A stretch of 64,000 nucleotides of DNA. It comes from Cognatilysobacter terrigena. Lineage in GTDB: Bacteria > Pseudomonadota > Gammaproteobacteria > Xanthomonadales > Xanthomonadaceae. This document shows positions 6,550 through 15,660 of the stretch, piece by piece (positions within the stretch are counted from its first letter, which is position 1; each line of letters begins with the position of its first letter). Below the pieces are notes generated by a model. That model searched no databases. It saw only the letters and a program-made list of their open reading frames with translations, and was not told the DNA's origin. The DNA is taken from contig NZ_SELT01000014.1 of NCBI RefSeq assembly GCF_004361065.1, positions 1 to 64,000 on the forward strand, written 5' to 3'. The position numbers and the translations under genes are program-made.

Positions 6550-7959
6550 TCACCGCACCGCGGCGGCGGCGACGGGCCGCTGGCGTGCCCGCGCGGGGGC
6601 GATGTCCAGCTGGTCTCGATACTTTGCCACCGTACGGCGCGCGATGCGCACGCCCTGTCGCGCGAGCAGACCGGCGATCGTGTCGTCGGCGAGTGGCGCG
6701 TGCGGCGGTTCGGCGTCGATCAGGCGCTTGACCATCGCCTTGACCGCGGCGCCGGACACTTCCGCGCCCTCCAGCCGCACCGCGAAGAGGCGCTTGAGCT
6801 CGAACGTGCCGCGCGGCGTCTGGATGTACTTGCCGGTGGTGATGCGCGAGACGGTCGACTCGTGCATGCCGATGGCGTCGGCGACTTCGCGCAGGGTGAG
6901 CGGCGCGATGGACTCTTCGCCCTGTTCGAGAAAGGCCTGCTGGCGCTCGACCAGCACCTGCGTCGTGCGCAGCAGCGTGTCGTTGCGCATCGCGATACCG
7001 CGGACGAGCCAGCGCGCTTCGTCGAGCAGGCCGCGCAGCGCGGAGACGTCGCCGCTGGCGCCGGACAGGCCGGACTCGCAGTGCGCGGAGATGCGCACCT
7101 TCGGAAGCGTCCTGCCATTGAGGTTCACGCGCCATTGCCCGCCGAGCTTGCGCACCACGACGTCCGGCACGACGTGATCGTCGTCGCGGATCGAAGGCTC
7201 CGGCACCGGGCAGGCGTCGAGCGAGAGGATGAGACCGACCGCCGCGTCCGCGGCGTCGACGGTGCAGTCGAGGGCGGCGGCCAGTGCGCGGCCGTCGTGG
7301 CGGGCGAGTGTGGCGAGGTGGTCGCGCACGATGCGCCGCGCGAGGTCGCGGTCCTGGCCCTCCGGCAGACGGTCGAGCTGCGCGCACAGGCATTCGCAGG
7401 CGTCGACGGCGCAGAGCCCGGCCCAGTCGCCGTTGAGCAGGCGCAGGCGGACGATCTGCATTGCTTTCGGGCTCACGCCGAGTTCGCCGGCACCTTCCGC
7501 GGTCAGCGCGTCGAGTTCGCCTTCGAGCAGGCCGGAGTCGGAGGTGCGATCCAGCCACCACGCGGCGATCAGAAGGTCGCCGGTCGACCAGTCGAGCCGC
7601 AGTTCCTTCAGCAGGCGCAGGCGCCAGTCGCTGAATTCGCCATCCGCGATACGGGCGGTGGCGTCGTCATCCCCCACGGTGACGCCGCCACTCATGCCCG
7701 ACAGGAACTGCGGCTCGGGTAGCTCGTCCCAGGCCGCCGCGTCGAACGACGCTTCGTCCAATGCGGCGTCATGCGCGTCCGCATCGGTTTCGCCGGCCTC
7801 GTCGCCTTCGTCGAGTTCCAGCATCGGGTTCCGGTCCAGCGCCTGGCGCAGCTCCATCTCGAGCTGCGGCGCGGTCAGCTGCAGCAGTCGGATCGACTGC
7901 AGCAACTGCGGCGTCAGGTTGAGCGACTGCGACATCTGCGCGCGAACCGACGCCTTCAT
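6550..7959 (-). CDS. rpoN: RNA polymerase sigma-54 factor (RpoN, flagellar-cluster copy)
   Basis: It directs RNA polymerase to -24/-12 promoters. The 469 residues begin with the Gln/Leu-rich activator-interaction region I (LNLTPQLLQSIRLLQLTAPQ), followed by an acidic linker (about 50-85). The core-binding and DNA-binding regions come next, and the RpoN box IARRTVAKYRD lies near the C-terminus. Xanthomonads usually carry two rpoN genes, and the copy beside fleQ corresponds to rpoN2. ATG 7959 is followed directly by the conserved start. Its putative promoters in this window lie upstream of flgB, flgF, flgJ and flgA. Confidence 0.95.
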   Translation of the reverse strand: MKASVRAQMSQSLNLTPQLLQSIRLLQLTAPQLEMELRQALDRNPMLELDEGDEAGETDADAHDAALDEASFDAAAWDELPEPQFLSGMSGGVTVGDDDATARIADGEFSDWRLRLLKELRLDWSTGDLLIAAWWLDRTSDSGLLEGELDALTAEGAGELGVSPKAMQIVRLRLLNGDWAGLCAVDACECLCAQLDRLPEGQDRDLARRIVRDHLATLARHDGRALAAALDCTVDAADAAVGLILSLDACPVPEPSIRDDDHVVPDVVVRKLGGQWRVNLNGRTLPKVRISAHCESGLSGASGDVSALRGLLDEARWLVRGIAMRNDTLLRTTQVLVERQQAFLEQGEESIAPLTLREVADAIGMHESTVSRITTGKYIQTPRGTFELKRLFAVRLEGAEVSGAAVKAMVKRLIDAEPPHAPLADDTIAGLLARQGVRIARRTVAKYRDQLDIAPARARQRPVAAAAVR

Positions 7960-8202
7960 TCGAGCCTCCCGGTGGACCAGTAAGTGTTAGTACGGCATGA
8001 ATCCTGCAGTGCATCGTGCAGGAGTCGTGCCAGAGCTCGGATCGGGGTATTCCCGACGCACCGGCGGCGCTTCAGGTAGGGGAGGTCGGGGAAACCCTTA
8101 CGCCACTGCCGGCTTTTCGACAGGAACTGTGGCGCGCTCCGAAAAAGTGCCGCCGCTGCAGTCGGGAAGCTGAACCACTCCCCGACGAACGGTCGGGCCT
8201 GC

Positions 8203-8859
8203 TCAGGGCGACGGCGCGTCCTTCGACGGCAGACGCGCCTGCCACTGGACGGCCGTGCGCACGAGCTCGACCGCATTGCGGCAACCCAGCGCTTCCATGA
8301 GTCGCGCGCGATGGGTTTCGACGGTCTTGATCGAGATGCCGAGGTCGGCCGCGATCTGCTTGGTCGTGCGGCCCGCGCCGAGTGCGGCGAGGATCTCGCG
8401 CTGGCGCGGGGGCAGGGTGGACGGATCGGTGCCCTTGCGCGCGCGGTTGCCGCCATCGCCGAGCATCGCCGACGACACCTGCGGGCTCAGGTAGACGCGG
8501 CCCGCGAACGCGGCACGCAACGCGATGTCGAGCTCGGCCGGCGCGGCTTCCTTCACCACGAAACCCTGCGCGCCGCGCGCGATCGCTTCGCGAACGTGCG
8601 CACTGTCGTCGTGCATCGACATGATCACGACTGCCGTTTCGGGTGCGACGCGGCGCAGTTCTTCGAGCGTGTCGAAGCCGTTGCGGCCGGGCATCGAGAG
8701 ATCGAGCAGCACGACGTGCGGATGCAGGTCGCGCGTGCGCAGCACGGCTTCATCGCCGCCCGCCGCTTCACCGACGACCTCGATCCCGTCGAACGATTCG
8801 ACGAGCCGGCGCAGGCCGGCACGGATCAGGGTGTGGTCGTCGCAGATCAGGACGCGCAC
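8203..8859 (-). CDS. NarL/FixJ-family response regulator (receiver + LuxR HTH)
   Basis: The 218 residues contain a receiver domain (1-120) with Asp8/Asp9, phospho-acceptor Asp53 (LLDLSMPGRNG) and Lys107. A LuxR-type helix-turn-helix follows (about 145-205; LPPRQREILAALGAGRTTKQ, then SIKTVETHRARLMEALG). It lies between rpoN and the fliT/pilZ group on the same strand, so a regulatory role in motility is plausible but inferred. The partner kinase is not adjacent. Confidence 0.88.
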   Translation of the reverse strand: MRVLICDDHTLIRAGLRRLVESFDGIEVVGEAAGGDEAVLRTRDLHPHVVLLDLSMPGRNGFDTLEELRRVAPETAVVIMSMHDDSAHVREAIARGAQGFVVKEAAPAELDIALRAAFAGRVYLSPQVSSAMLGDGGNRARKGTDPSTLPPRQREILAALGAGRTTKQIAADLGISIKTVETHRARLMEALGCRNAVELVRTAVQWQARLPSKDAPSP

Positions 8860-8926
8860 GCATTCACGATCGGGGGAGGTGGCCGCACCTTAGCCGAGCG
8901 GGCACAGCATCGCCAAGACGCGGCGT

Positions 8927-9493
8927 TCAGCGCTGGCGTCGCCGCTCCGCCACCGCGCGACGGTGCAGGCGGAACAGATGCCGTTCGAGGAGGGCTTCGA
9001 GGCTTGCCGGCAAAGGATCGAAACGCAGCCAGGCGCGGGCGCCATCACTGCCGGTTTCGATCGCGAGCACGTGCGCCGGCAGCAGCAACGGTTCGGGCAG
9101 CGTGTCGGACGGCTGCAGGCGCAACACGACGGCGTCGCCGATCGCCGGCACTGTGTCGTCGCGCGTCATCGACACCGCGGCACCGCGCGCGGACCAGTCG
9201 AGCGGACGCACCGGATCGACAGGCTGGTCGCGTTGCATCAATGCGCCGACGAGGCCGACAAGAAGATCGACTTTCGCTTCGAGCCGGCGCACGGCCGGAT
9301 CGGTGCCGGGTTCGTCGGATTCCTCGCCGCGCGTTTCGTCGACGAGCGCGAGGGCGCGCATCAGCGCTTCGGCGCGTGCGAGCGCGGCGCGCTGGCGGGC
9401 TTCAGGTAGCGGCGGAAGGAGCGCGAGCGGCCGAGCGTCCTCGCTGGCGATCGCGTCGCCGAACAAGGAATCGCGCGCGGCCTCGGCGTTCAT
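8927..9493 (-). CDS. Non-canonical PilZ-domain protein in the fliST operon
   Basis: The 188 residues begin at ATG 9493, which overlaps the fliT-like stop. A long N-terminal helical region includes a heptad-like stretch (RRLEAKVDLLVGLVGALMQR). It is followed by a beta-rich domain with the second PilZ motif DWSARG (D/NxSxxG). The first c-di-GMP motif, RxxxR, is absent. This matches the tetrameric, non-binding PilZ type known from Xanthomonas, so it probably acts through protein contacts. Translational overlap with the FliT-like gene suggests a role in flagellar assembly or control. Confidence 0.75.
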   Translation of the reverse strand: MNAEAARDSLFGDAIASEDARPLALLPPLPEARQRAALARAEALMRALALVDETRGEESDEPGTDPAVRRLEAKVDLLVGLVGALMQRDQPVDPVRPLDWSARGAAVSMTRDDTVPAIGDAVVLRLQPSDTLPEPLLLPAHVLAIETGSDGARAWLRFDPLPASLEALLERHLFRLHRRAVAERRRQR

Positions 9494-9768
9494 CCGGCGA
9501 GGTAGGCCTTGATCGCACGGCCGTCGCGGCCCATGCGCTCGAGCGTGCGTTGCGCTTCGTCGCGCGCATCGCGCAGTTCCTCGATCAGCGCGCGCTGCGC
9601 CGCGAGCAGGTCGAGCCAGGATTCGCGGCAGCCCATTTCGGCATCGGTGCCGTTCTCGAAGGTGGCGCGTAAGGCGTTTTCGTGTTCGACCAGCAGCGCG
9701 TGGGCGCCGTCGAAATCGCTGTTGGCGATGCAGGTGCGGATCGCATCGGTCGGCAGGCCGACGGTCAT
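9490..9768 (-). CDS. fliT: FliT-like flagellar export chaperone
   Basis: The 92-residue helical protein is placed between fliS and the PilZ gene. FliT chaperones FliD and in enterics also affects FlhDC. ATG 9768 overlaps the fliS stop as ATGA, indicating coupled translation, and its own stop overlaps the next start. Sequence conservation in this family is low, so the name rests mainly on size, helical composition and position. Confidence 0.65.
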   Translation of the reverse strand: MTVGLPTDAIRTCIANSDFDGAHALLVEHENALRATFENGTDAEMGCRESWLDLLAAQRALIEELRDARDEAQRTLERMGRDGRAIKAYLAG

Positions 9769-10178
9769 GCGCCGGCTCCCGCAACGCGCGGTGCGGCGCC
9801 GGGTGCAATCGCGCTCCAGGCGGACTCGATGTCGGCGATCAGGCCGTCGCACTCGCGCAGCGCGCTCGTGTCGTTGGCGACGTTCGCCTCGAGCAGGCGA
9901 CGCTGGATGTAGTCGTAGAGCGCGAGCAGGTTCTGCGCGATCTCGCCGCCGGCTTCCATGTTCAGCGAGCCGGCGAGCGCGCCGACGATCGTCGAGGATT
10001 CGCTGATCGCCTGGCCCTTGCGGGCGATGTTGCCGGCGTCGATGCACGCGGCGGCGAGCTGCAGGCGCTCGCGCAGGCCGGTGAACATCAGCGCGACGAG
10101 GCGATGCGGATCGGCTTCGAGCACCGCGCTGGACACGGCGGTCTGTCGGTACTGGTTGGCGTAGGCGTGGATGCTCAT
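9765..10178 (-). CDS. fliS: Flagellin export chaperone FliS
   Basis: The 137 residues start with the family signature region (YANQYRQTAVSSAVLEADPH, then RLVALMFTGLRERLQ), which binds the flagellin C-terminus to prevent early polymerisation. The length is typical. The gene follows fliD by about 20 bases and overlaps the fliT-like gene by 4, so fliD-fliS-fliT-pilZ are probably one transcript from the sigma-28 promoter before fliD. Confidence 0.93.
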   Translation of the reverse strand: MSIHAYANQYRQTAVSSAVLEADPHRLVALMFTGLRERLQLAAACIDAGNIARKGQAISESSTIVGALAGSLNMEAGGEIAQNLLALYDYIQRRLLEANVANDTSALRECDGLIADIESAWSAIAPGAAPRVAGAGA

Positions 10179-10198
10179 GGCGGTGCTCGGTGCTTCGA

Positions 10199-11530
10199 TC
10201 AGGACGACAGCGACGACAACTGCTGCGAGAGATAGGTGCTCGTCGATTGCAGCTTGGTCACGAGTGCGTCGAGCGCGGTGAACTGCGTCCGGTACTGCGT
10301 GGTGAGCTGGTCGATGTGTACCTCGTAGTTATCGCGCTGCTTCTGCAGATCCTTGAGCTTTTTATTGAGACTATCGGTACGGCTGCTCAAAACGCTGCCC
10401 GTGCCGACCCACGAATCCATCGAACCGCGCAGCTGCTTGCCCAGCGCCGCGTTCGGTCCGAACAGCTTGCTGACCGCGCCGGGGTCCGCGGCGATGGCGG
10501 TGTCGAACTTCGCGCCGTCGAGCGTGAGCGAACCGTCGACGGCCGTCTTGAAGCCGAGCTTCGACAGGTCGCCGTACGCGCCGGAGACCATCGAGCGCAG
10601 TCCCTGCATGATCGAACGCGGCGTCGCGTCGCCCACCAGCGTGCCCGCGGTCTTGCCGTCGCTTCCAGCCTGCGTGAGCGAGCGCATCTGGCTGAGCGCC
10701 GTGTTGTAGGAGCTGACGAACACCAGCAGCGACGCCTTCAGCGAGCTGGCGTCGGTGGTGACGTCGAGCGAAGCCGGCGTGTTCGGCGTGGCCTTCGTCA
10801 GCGTGAGCGTGACGCCGTCGAGCGCGTCGCCGAGCGTGTTCGAGCTCGACGTGCGCAGCACGCCATCGATCTTCACCTGCGCGTCCTGGGCGGGCGCGAT
10901 CTGCGTGAGCGTGCCGCCGCTGGTAGCGAGCGCACCGAGGCCGCCATCGCCACCGGACGTCGTGATCGTGATCTGGCCGGCGCTGCCGGTTTTCGTCGCG
11001 GCGATCGTGAGCACGTCGCCGGCGTCGCCGTGCACGATGCTTGCGGTGACGCCCTTGTCGCCGGCCTTCGCGTTGATCGCATCGCGGATGCCCGCGAGCG
11101 TGCCGCTGCCGTCGGCGATGTCGATGTCGATCTGCGTGCCGCCGCCGACCTGCAGGCTCAGTCGGCCATAGCCGAGCTGCGTGGTCGCGTTGACCGGCGT
11201 CGACTGCAGCTTGTGCGCGGTCGCGAGCTTCTCGACGCTGATCGAATAGCTGCCGAGCTTCGCCGACGACGTCGCGCTCGCGGTGTAGCCGGCGTCGGTG
11301 GCGACGGTCGCCTTGCGGCCCGGAAGTGCGCCCTCCGCGTCGTAGCGCTTGATCGACGACTGCAGGCTCGACATCGCACTCGTGATCTGGCCGAACGCCG
11401 AGATCTCCGACTGCGTCGTCTTCTGGATGGCGTCGAGGCGCCGGTCGGTCGGCGCGCGCTCGGCTGCGATCAGCTGGCTGACGAGCGTGGTGACATCGAT
11501 CGAACCGCCTGTGCCGGAGACGCTGGCCAT
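10199..11530 (-). CDS. fliD: Flagellar filament cap protein FliD
   Basis: The 443 residues form the hook-associated protein 2 that caps the filament and folds incoming flagellin. The FliD_N region (SIDVTTLVSQLIAAERAPTD) and the C-terminal coiled coil (SSRTDSLNKKLKDLQKQRDN) are at the two ends. ATG 11530 has GGAGG upstream. A near-consensus sigma-28 promoter lies at 11573-11599, giving a leader of about 36 bases. This fits a late (class III) gene. Confidence 0.95.
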   Translation of the reverse strand: MASVSGTGGSIDVTTLVSQLIAAERAPTDRRLDAIQKTTQSEISAFGQITSAMSSLQSSIKRYDAEGALPGRKATVATDAGYTASATSSAKLGSYSISVEKLATAHKLQSTPVNATTQLGYGRLSLQVGGGTQIDIDIADGSGTLAGIRDAINAKAGDKGVTASIVHGDAGDVLTIAATKTGSAGQITITTSGGDGGLGALATSGGTLTQIAPAQDAQVKIDGVLRTSSSNTLGDALDGVTLTLTKATPNTPASLDVTTDASSLKASLLVFVSSYNTALSQMRSLTQAGSDGKTAGTLVGDATPRSIMQGLRSMVSGAYGDLSKLGFKTAVDGSLTLDGAKFDTAIAADPGAVSKLFGPNAALGKQLRGSMDSWVGTGSVLSSRTDSLNKKLKDLQKQRDNYEVHIDQLTTQYRTQFTALDALVTKLQSTSTYLSQQLSSLSS

Positions 11531-11572
11531 GAAACCTCCGAATGCGCCACGTGCGGCGCTTTCCCGGATTGG

Positions 11573-11599
11573 TTAACGGCGGCGGGGCAACGGCCTTTA
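11573..11599 (-). promoter_or_regulatory. Sigma-28 (FliA) promoter for fliD operon
   Basis: On the - strand TAAAGGCC-N11-GCCGTTAA matches the sigma-28 consensus TAAAGTTT-N11-GCCGATAA with the standard spacing. The predicted start is near 11566, upstream of fliD. Confidence 0.72.
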
Positions 11600-11613
11600 G
11601 CGGCTTGGCCTGT

Positions 11614-11931
11614 TCAGGCGCGGGCGTCGAGGAGCGAGCCGGTGACTGCGAGGCGTCGCGCGATGGCGAGCGCGGTTTCGTCGGGAATCTGCAGGATCAC
11701 CGCGCCTTCGCGATCGAGCACGGAGACGACGATGCGGTGCGAGGTGGAGTCGACGCGGAAGCGCAGCGAGGTGTCGCTGTCGGCGATCAGTTCGTCGAGT
11801 TGTTTCTGGAGCGCGGCCGGCGTGCGGGGCGGCGCGGGTGCGGCAGTCGTCGCGACGTGCGCCAACGACGAAACCCCGGCCGGGACGGTCGAGGTCGGGA
11901 GCAATGTTTTGACGGATGCGAGGTCGGTCAT
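11614..11931 (-). CDS. flaG: FlaG family protein
   Basis: The 105 residues include a disordered Ala/Pro/Ser-rich N-terminus (1-45). The FlaG core follows (about 45-95), with ALQKQLDELIADSDTSLRF and IVVSVLDREGAVILQIPDE. FlaG proteins are found between flagellin and fliD in polar-flagellated bacteria and influence filament length. The position between fliC and fliD is the standard one. Exact biochemical function is not established for the family. Confidence 0.85.
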   Translation of the reverse strand: MTDLASVKTLLPTSTVPAGVSSLAHVATTAAPAPPRTPAALQKQLDELIADSDTSLRFRVDSTSHRIVVSVLDREGAVILQIPDETALAIARRLAVTGSLLDARA

Positions 11932-11946
11932 GGCGACTCACCCGCG

Positions 11947-11975
11947 AAAACCCGGGACGCCGATGGCGTCCCGGG
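11947..11975 (-). terminator. Rho-independent terminator after fliC
   Basis: On the - strand CCCGGGACGCC-ATC-GGCGTCCCGGG forms an 11-bp GC-rich stem followed by TTTTCG. It lies just after the fliC stop and isolates the abundant flagellin message from flaG. Confidence 0.8.
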
Positions 11976-11998
11976 CTTCGTTTGGAACGATGGAGCGA

Positions 11999-13144
11999 TC
12001 AGCGCAGGAGGCTGAGGACGCCCTGCGTCGCCTGGTTGGCCTGGGCGAGCATCGCGGTGCCGGCCTGCTGCAGGATTTGCGTGCGGGACAGCTCGGCGGT
12101 CTCCTTGGCGTAGTCGGCGTCGCGGATACGGCTGCGCGAAGCGGACAGGTTCTCGGAGGTGGTGTTGAGGTTCGACACGACAGAGGTGAAGCGGTTCTGC
12201 AGTGCACCCAGGTTGGCGCGGGAGGTGTTGACCGACTTCAGCGCCGCGTCGGCGACGTCGATCGCCATCTGCGCACCGGAGAAGGACGACACGTTGACGT
12301 TGCCGATACCGGTCGTCGTGCTCGACGAGCCGACCGCACCGTTGGCGAAGCCGCCGACCGTCGCGCTGTTGGTCGTACCGGCGACCGTGATCGCGGCCGA
12401 CGACGACAGCGTCAGCTGGCCCGAAGCCTGGTCGTACGACGCGCCGACGCCCGTCTGCGCCGAGACGCGGTTGATCGCTTCGGCGAGCTGGCCGACGCGC
12501 TCCTGGGCGCTACCGGCAGCGGCGATCGCGCCGATGTCGGTACCGTTGATCGTCACGCCGCCGGCGGCGATCGCCGTCGCGAAGCCCGACACCGACGAAG
12601 CGGCGACCGAACCCGAGTAACGCGTGACCGAACCACCGAGAGCCGACGTCTGCACGTTGGCGATCGAGGCGACCGTGATGGTCTCGCCCGAGTTCGCGCC
12701 GACCTGGAAGGCGACGCCGGCGAACGAACCGTCGAGCAGGTTCACGCCGTTGAACTTGGTGGTCTGCGCGACGCGCTGGATTTCCGACTGCAGCTGCGTG
12801 ACTTCGGCGTTCAGCGCGTCACGGTCCGACTGCGAGTTCGTGCCGTTCGAGGCCTGCACGGCCAGCTCGCGGATACGCTGCAGGTTGTTGCCGACTTCAC
12901 CCAGCGCGCCTTCGGCGGTCTGAGCGAGCGAGATGCCGTCGTTGGCGTTGCGGGCGGCCTGGTCGAGGCCCCGGATCTGCGAGGTCATGCGCTCGGAGAT
13001 CGAGAGGCCGGCGGCGTCGTCCTTCGCGCTGTTGATGCGGAGGCCCGACGACAGGCGCTGGATGCTGGTGGCGAGGCTCGAGCCGCTGGTCGACAGGTTG
13101 CGCTGCGCGTTCAGCGACATCACGTTGGTATTAATGGCGGACAT
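11999..13144 (-). CDS. fliC: Flagellin
   Basis: The 381-residue filament subunit has the conserved D0/D1 N-terminus ([20 protein letters not shown] and onward) and C-terminus ([18 protein letters not shown]) around a short variable central part. ATG 13144 is chosen because the conserved N-terminus starts there and GGAG lies 11 bases upstream; the open frame continues further upstream only by chance. A sigma-28-like promoter precedes it and a strong terminator follows it. Confidence 0.96.
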   Translation of the reverse strand: MSAINTNVMSLNAQRNLSTSGSSLATSIQRLSSGLRINSAKDDAAGLSISERMTSQIRGLDQAARNANDGISLAQTAEGALGEVGNNLQRIRELAVQASNGTNSQSDRDALNAEVTQLQSEIQRVAQTTKFNGVNLLDGSFAGVAFQVGANSGETITVASIANVQTSALGGSVTRYSGSVAASSVSGFATAIAAGGVTINGTDIGAIAAAGSAQERVGQLAEAINRVSAQTGVGASYDQASGQLTLSSSAAITVAGTTNSATVGGFANGAVGSSSTTTGIGNVNVSSFSGAQMAIDVADAALKSVNTSRANLGALQNRFTSVVSNLNTTSENLSASRSRIRDADYAKETAELSRTQILQQAGTAMLAQANQATQGVLSLLR

Positions 13145-13243
13145 TTCTGCTTGTCTCCAGTTGTGATCCGGCGGGGCGGCGAAAGCCTTTCGAGCCGGTT
13201 TCTGCAGGGTTCGGCGGGATTGCCTTCGCCGCTGCTGTGGTGA

Positions 13244-13271
13244 GTAACGGCACCACCGGCGCGGGGCTTTA
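13244..13271 (-). promoter_or_regulatory. Sigma-28 (FliA) promoter candidate for fliC
   Basis: On the - strand TAAAGCCC-N12-GCCGTTAC. The -10 is the same as at flgM (GCCGTTAC), but the spacer is one base longer than the usual 11. The predicted leader is about 90 bases. Confidence 0.55.
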
Positions 13272-13584
13272 GGCCGCTTGAGCCCGTCAAGACGTTTTTG
13301 CGCAAGTTGTGATGCACGCCACGCCGGATGCGCATGCGCGTTCGGCAACGTCACGGAAAACTTGAGCGGCCGTTCGCGCGGTCATGAAATGGTTCGCTCG
13401 AAAATGCGGGGCGACGTTATCGGCCGGGACCGAAAAACATTGAATTTCCCGTGGTTTTCGCGGGTTTTTGCGTGTTCGCGCGCGGGCGCGGTCGCGTTCT
13501 GATCACGAGAGGTGCGTTTCCCATGCATCGCTCGACAGAAGCGGGTGCCGATTGCACGGCAAAGCATTCGCATGACGCACATAC
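13272..13584. other. Intergenic region upstream of fliC
   Basis: More than 300 bases separate the fliC promoter from the ycgR terminator. The segment is locally richer in A/T (13380-13500) than its surroundings, which fits a regulatory region. I see no gene and no clear operator. Confidence 0.4.
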
Positions 13585-13612
13585 AAAAACGCGACGCACG
13601 AGGCGTCGCGTT
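13585..13612 (-). terminator. Rho-independent terminator after ycgR
   Basis: On the - strand AACGCGACGC-CTCGT-GCGTCGCGTT forms a 10-bp stem continuing into a run of U's (TTTTTGT). It lies about 25 bases after the ycgR stop. Confidence 0.8.
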
Positions 13613-13636
13613 CCGTGTGCATCGATGCAGTGACGA

Positions 13637-14392
13637 TCAGTCGTCGCGCATCTTCGCCATGTGCATGCGATCGAGCTGCATGACGTAGCGCAACAGTCGC
13701 GCCTGGTCCTGCACGGTGAGGTCGACGAAGCTGCAGCCGGCACGCCACACGCGACGACCGCGCTGGTCGATGCGCTGTGCATGCTGCACGCGCAGCGTCA
13801 CCGTCATCGGTTCCTGTTCGGGCAGTTCGAGGACGACGCCGGGATACACGTCGCCGGTGGCGACCTCGATGCTCGCATCGTCGCTCGTCAGAACCGCGAG
13901 ACCACCACCGCCGATGTCGGCGATCGTGGCGCGCACGGTGCGGCGTGTACCGCTGTCGGCATCGACGGGCAGGATGCACGACACCGTGCCCGGCGGTTCG
14001 CGCCGCACGTATTCACGACGCTGCAGGTGCATCACCTTGACCGGCACCGGCACTTCGAGCGCGGGCAGGCCTTCATGCGTGCCCATGCGCGCGGCGCCGG
14101 TGGCGAAGCGCACGGTGATGCGGTCGATCGAGCTTTCGAAGCGCAGGCGATCGGCGGCGAGCAGTTGTTCGGTGAGCGCAGCATCGCGCGGCACGTCGAT
14201 CCACAGCGACGTCGCGCCCACGCCGAGCGCCACGGACACGGCGTTCTCGGTGCCCGCGGCGTGCACGAGCAGCACGCAATGCTTCTCGACGAGTTGCTTC
14301 AGGCAACCGCGGATATCCGCGGGGTGATGGAGCATGTACTTCTCGTACAGGCTCTCGCCATCGCCCTGGGCGTAGGTCTGGCGCTCGCTCAT
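13637..14392 (-). CDS. ycgR: Flagellar brake protein YcgR (PilZ domain)
   Basis: The 251 residues contain an N-terminal YcgR domain (about 15-110) and a PilZ domain (120-235). Both c-di-GMP motifs are intact: RREYVR (125-130) and DIGGGG (159-164). In other bacteria YcgR bound to c-di-GMP slows or biases the motor. It lies between fliC and flgL on the same strand and has its own terminator. Together with the GGDEF proteins at 30-32.8 kb it links c-di-GMP level to motility. Confidence 0.9.
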   Translation of the reverse strand: MSERQTYAQGDGESLYEKYMLHHPADIRGCLKQLVEKHCVLLVHAAGTENAVSVALGVGATSLWIDVPRDAALTEQLLAADRLRFESSIDRITVRFATGAARMGTHEGLPALEVPVPVKVMHLQRREYVRREPPGTVSCILPVDADSGTRRTVRATIADIGGGGLAVLTSDDASIEVATGDVYPGVVLELPEQEPMTVTLRVQHAQRIDQRGRRVWRAGCSFVDLTVQDQARLLRYVMQLDRMHMAKMRDD

Positions 14393-14455
14393 GCGATGGC
14401 GTTCCGGGGGGCGGCGTACGGTCGCCGCGGGGTCGGGATCTGCATGCGGCCGACT

Positions 14456-15646
14456 TTACAGCTTGTCGAACAGGGACAGCGACTGCACCCGCAACATCGT
14501 CTTCTGGGCCGCCTCGATGGCGGTCATCTGCAGGCTCAGGCGGGTGGTGGCCTCGGCGTAGTCGGTGTCGCGCAGGCCCGACAGGGTTTCCTTGAGCGAC
14601 AACGCGGTGCCGGAGCGATCGTCCGCGGCCTGGTCGAGCGACGCCAGGCGCGAACCGGTGCTCGAGCGCACGGCCATCAGGTGCTCCTGCGCCTGGGTGA
14701 CGTCCGCCAGCGCGCTGCTGAGCGCGTTGCCCATCTGCGCCTTCTGCTGCGCGGTGATGGTCGGGGTCTCCAGCGCGTCCGCCAGCGTTTCGAGCGTGGT
14801 GAACACGTCCTGCCGCGGTGCAGACTGCAGGGTGAAGCTGTCGCCCGTCGCGGGTGCGCCGGTGATGCGCGTCTTGACGCCCGCGGCCTGCAACGTGTCG
14901 CCGTCGGTGTAGGTGCCACTGCCGACGACGGTCGCGCCGTCGAGCATCTGCCACGCGCCGGGCGCGGTGAATTTCAGCGTCAGCGTGCGGCCGTTCCATG
15001 CGGACGGATCGGTCACGCTCGTCTGCTGCAGCACGCCGGTGCCGCCGTTCGCCGCAGTCGCGGACGCGCGGATCGTGCCGTCGCCGGTGAGCGCGCGCAT
15101 GAAGACTTCGCTGCCCGGATCGGCATCGGCGAGCGCCATGTCGGGCGCGACGTCGACGCGGTTCTGGCCGTCGTCGCCGTTGTAGGTGACGACACCCGCG
15201 GTATCGGAGAAGGGCGTGACGGCATCGCGCTGGCCGGCGAACAGCGCGCGGCCGTTGCCGTCGCTGCGGTTCGCGACGTCGAGAAGGCTCGCGCGCAGAT
15301 GGCGGATTTCCGCGGCCGCGGTCTGGCGGTCGGCGTCGGACATCGTGCCGTTGTTCGCCTGCACGACGAGTTCGCGCACGCGCGCGAGGTAGTCGTTGCT
15401 GTCGCTGAGCGCGGCCTCCTGCGCCTGCAGGCGGTTCTGCAGCAGGCCCGCGCTCTTGTCGAACTGGTCGAGCTGCGACACCGCATAGTCGAGGCGTTGT
15501 GATTGAGCGGCACCGGCGGGATCGTCGGCGGCGCGCGTGAGCTTGTTACCCGTCGCGAGCTGCTGCTGCGTCTTGGCGATGTCGGACTGGCGCTTCATCA
15601 GCGCTGAGAGTCCCTGCTGATAGAGGCCTGCGGTGGAGATGCGCAT
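14456..15646 (-). CDS. flgL: Hook-filament junction protein FlgL (HAP3)
   Basis: The 396 residues have the flagellin-like N-terminus (MRISTAGLYQQGLSALMKRQ) and C-terminus (MTAIEAAQKTMLRVQSLSLF) of HAP3, with a variable middle. It forms the outer ring of the hook-filament junction. It follows flgK by about 14 bases and is the last gene of the flgJKL group. Confidence 0.94.
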   Translation of the reverse strand: MRISTAGLYQQGLSALMKRQSDIAKTQQQLATGNKLTRAADDPAGAAQSQRLDYAVSQLDQFDKSAGLLQNRLQAQEAALSDSNDYLARVRELVVQANNGTMSDADRQTAAAEIRHLRASLLDVANRSDGNGRALFAGQRDAVTPFSDTAGVVTYNGDDGQNRVDVAPDMALADADPGSEVFMRALTGDGTIRASATAANGGTGVLQQTSVTDPSAWNGRTLTLKFTAPGAWQMLDGATVVGSGTYTDGDTLQAAGVKTRITGAPATGDSFTLQSAPRQDVFTTLETLADALETPTITAQQKAQMGNALSSALADVTQAQEHLMAVRSSTGSRLASLDQAADDRSGTALSLKETLSGLRDTDYAEATTRLSLQMTAIEAAQKTMLRVQSLSLFDKL

Positions 15647-15660
15647 CGTGGAGTCTCCGA

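Noticed and set aside
10190..13243. A very long open frame on the + strand (about 1017 codons) opposite fliD, flaG and fliC
   Set aside because: It is antisense to conserved flagellar genes, is rich in Arg/Ala/Gly as expected from a GC-rich reverse frame, and has no recognisable domain.
13290..13320. Possible sigma-54 promoter upstream of fliC (TGGCGTGC ... TTGC on the - strand)
   Set aside because: The GG and GC dinucleotides are about 17 bases apart where 12 are required; the sigma-28 site nearer to fliC fits better.
14430..14465. TAAAGTCG upstream of ycgR as a sigma-28 -35 box
   Set aside because: At the required distance the -10 would be ATCCCGAC, which does not resemble GCCGATAA.
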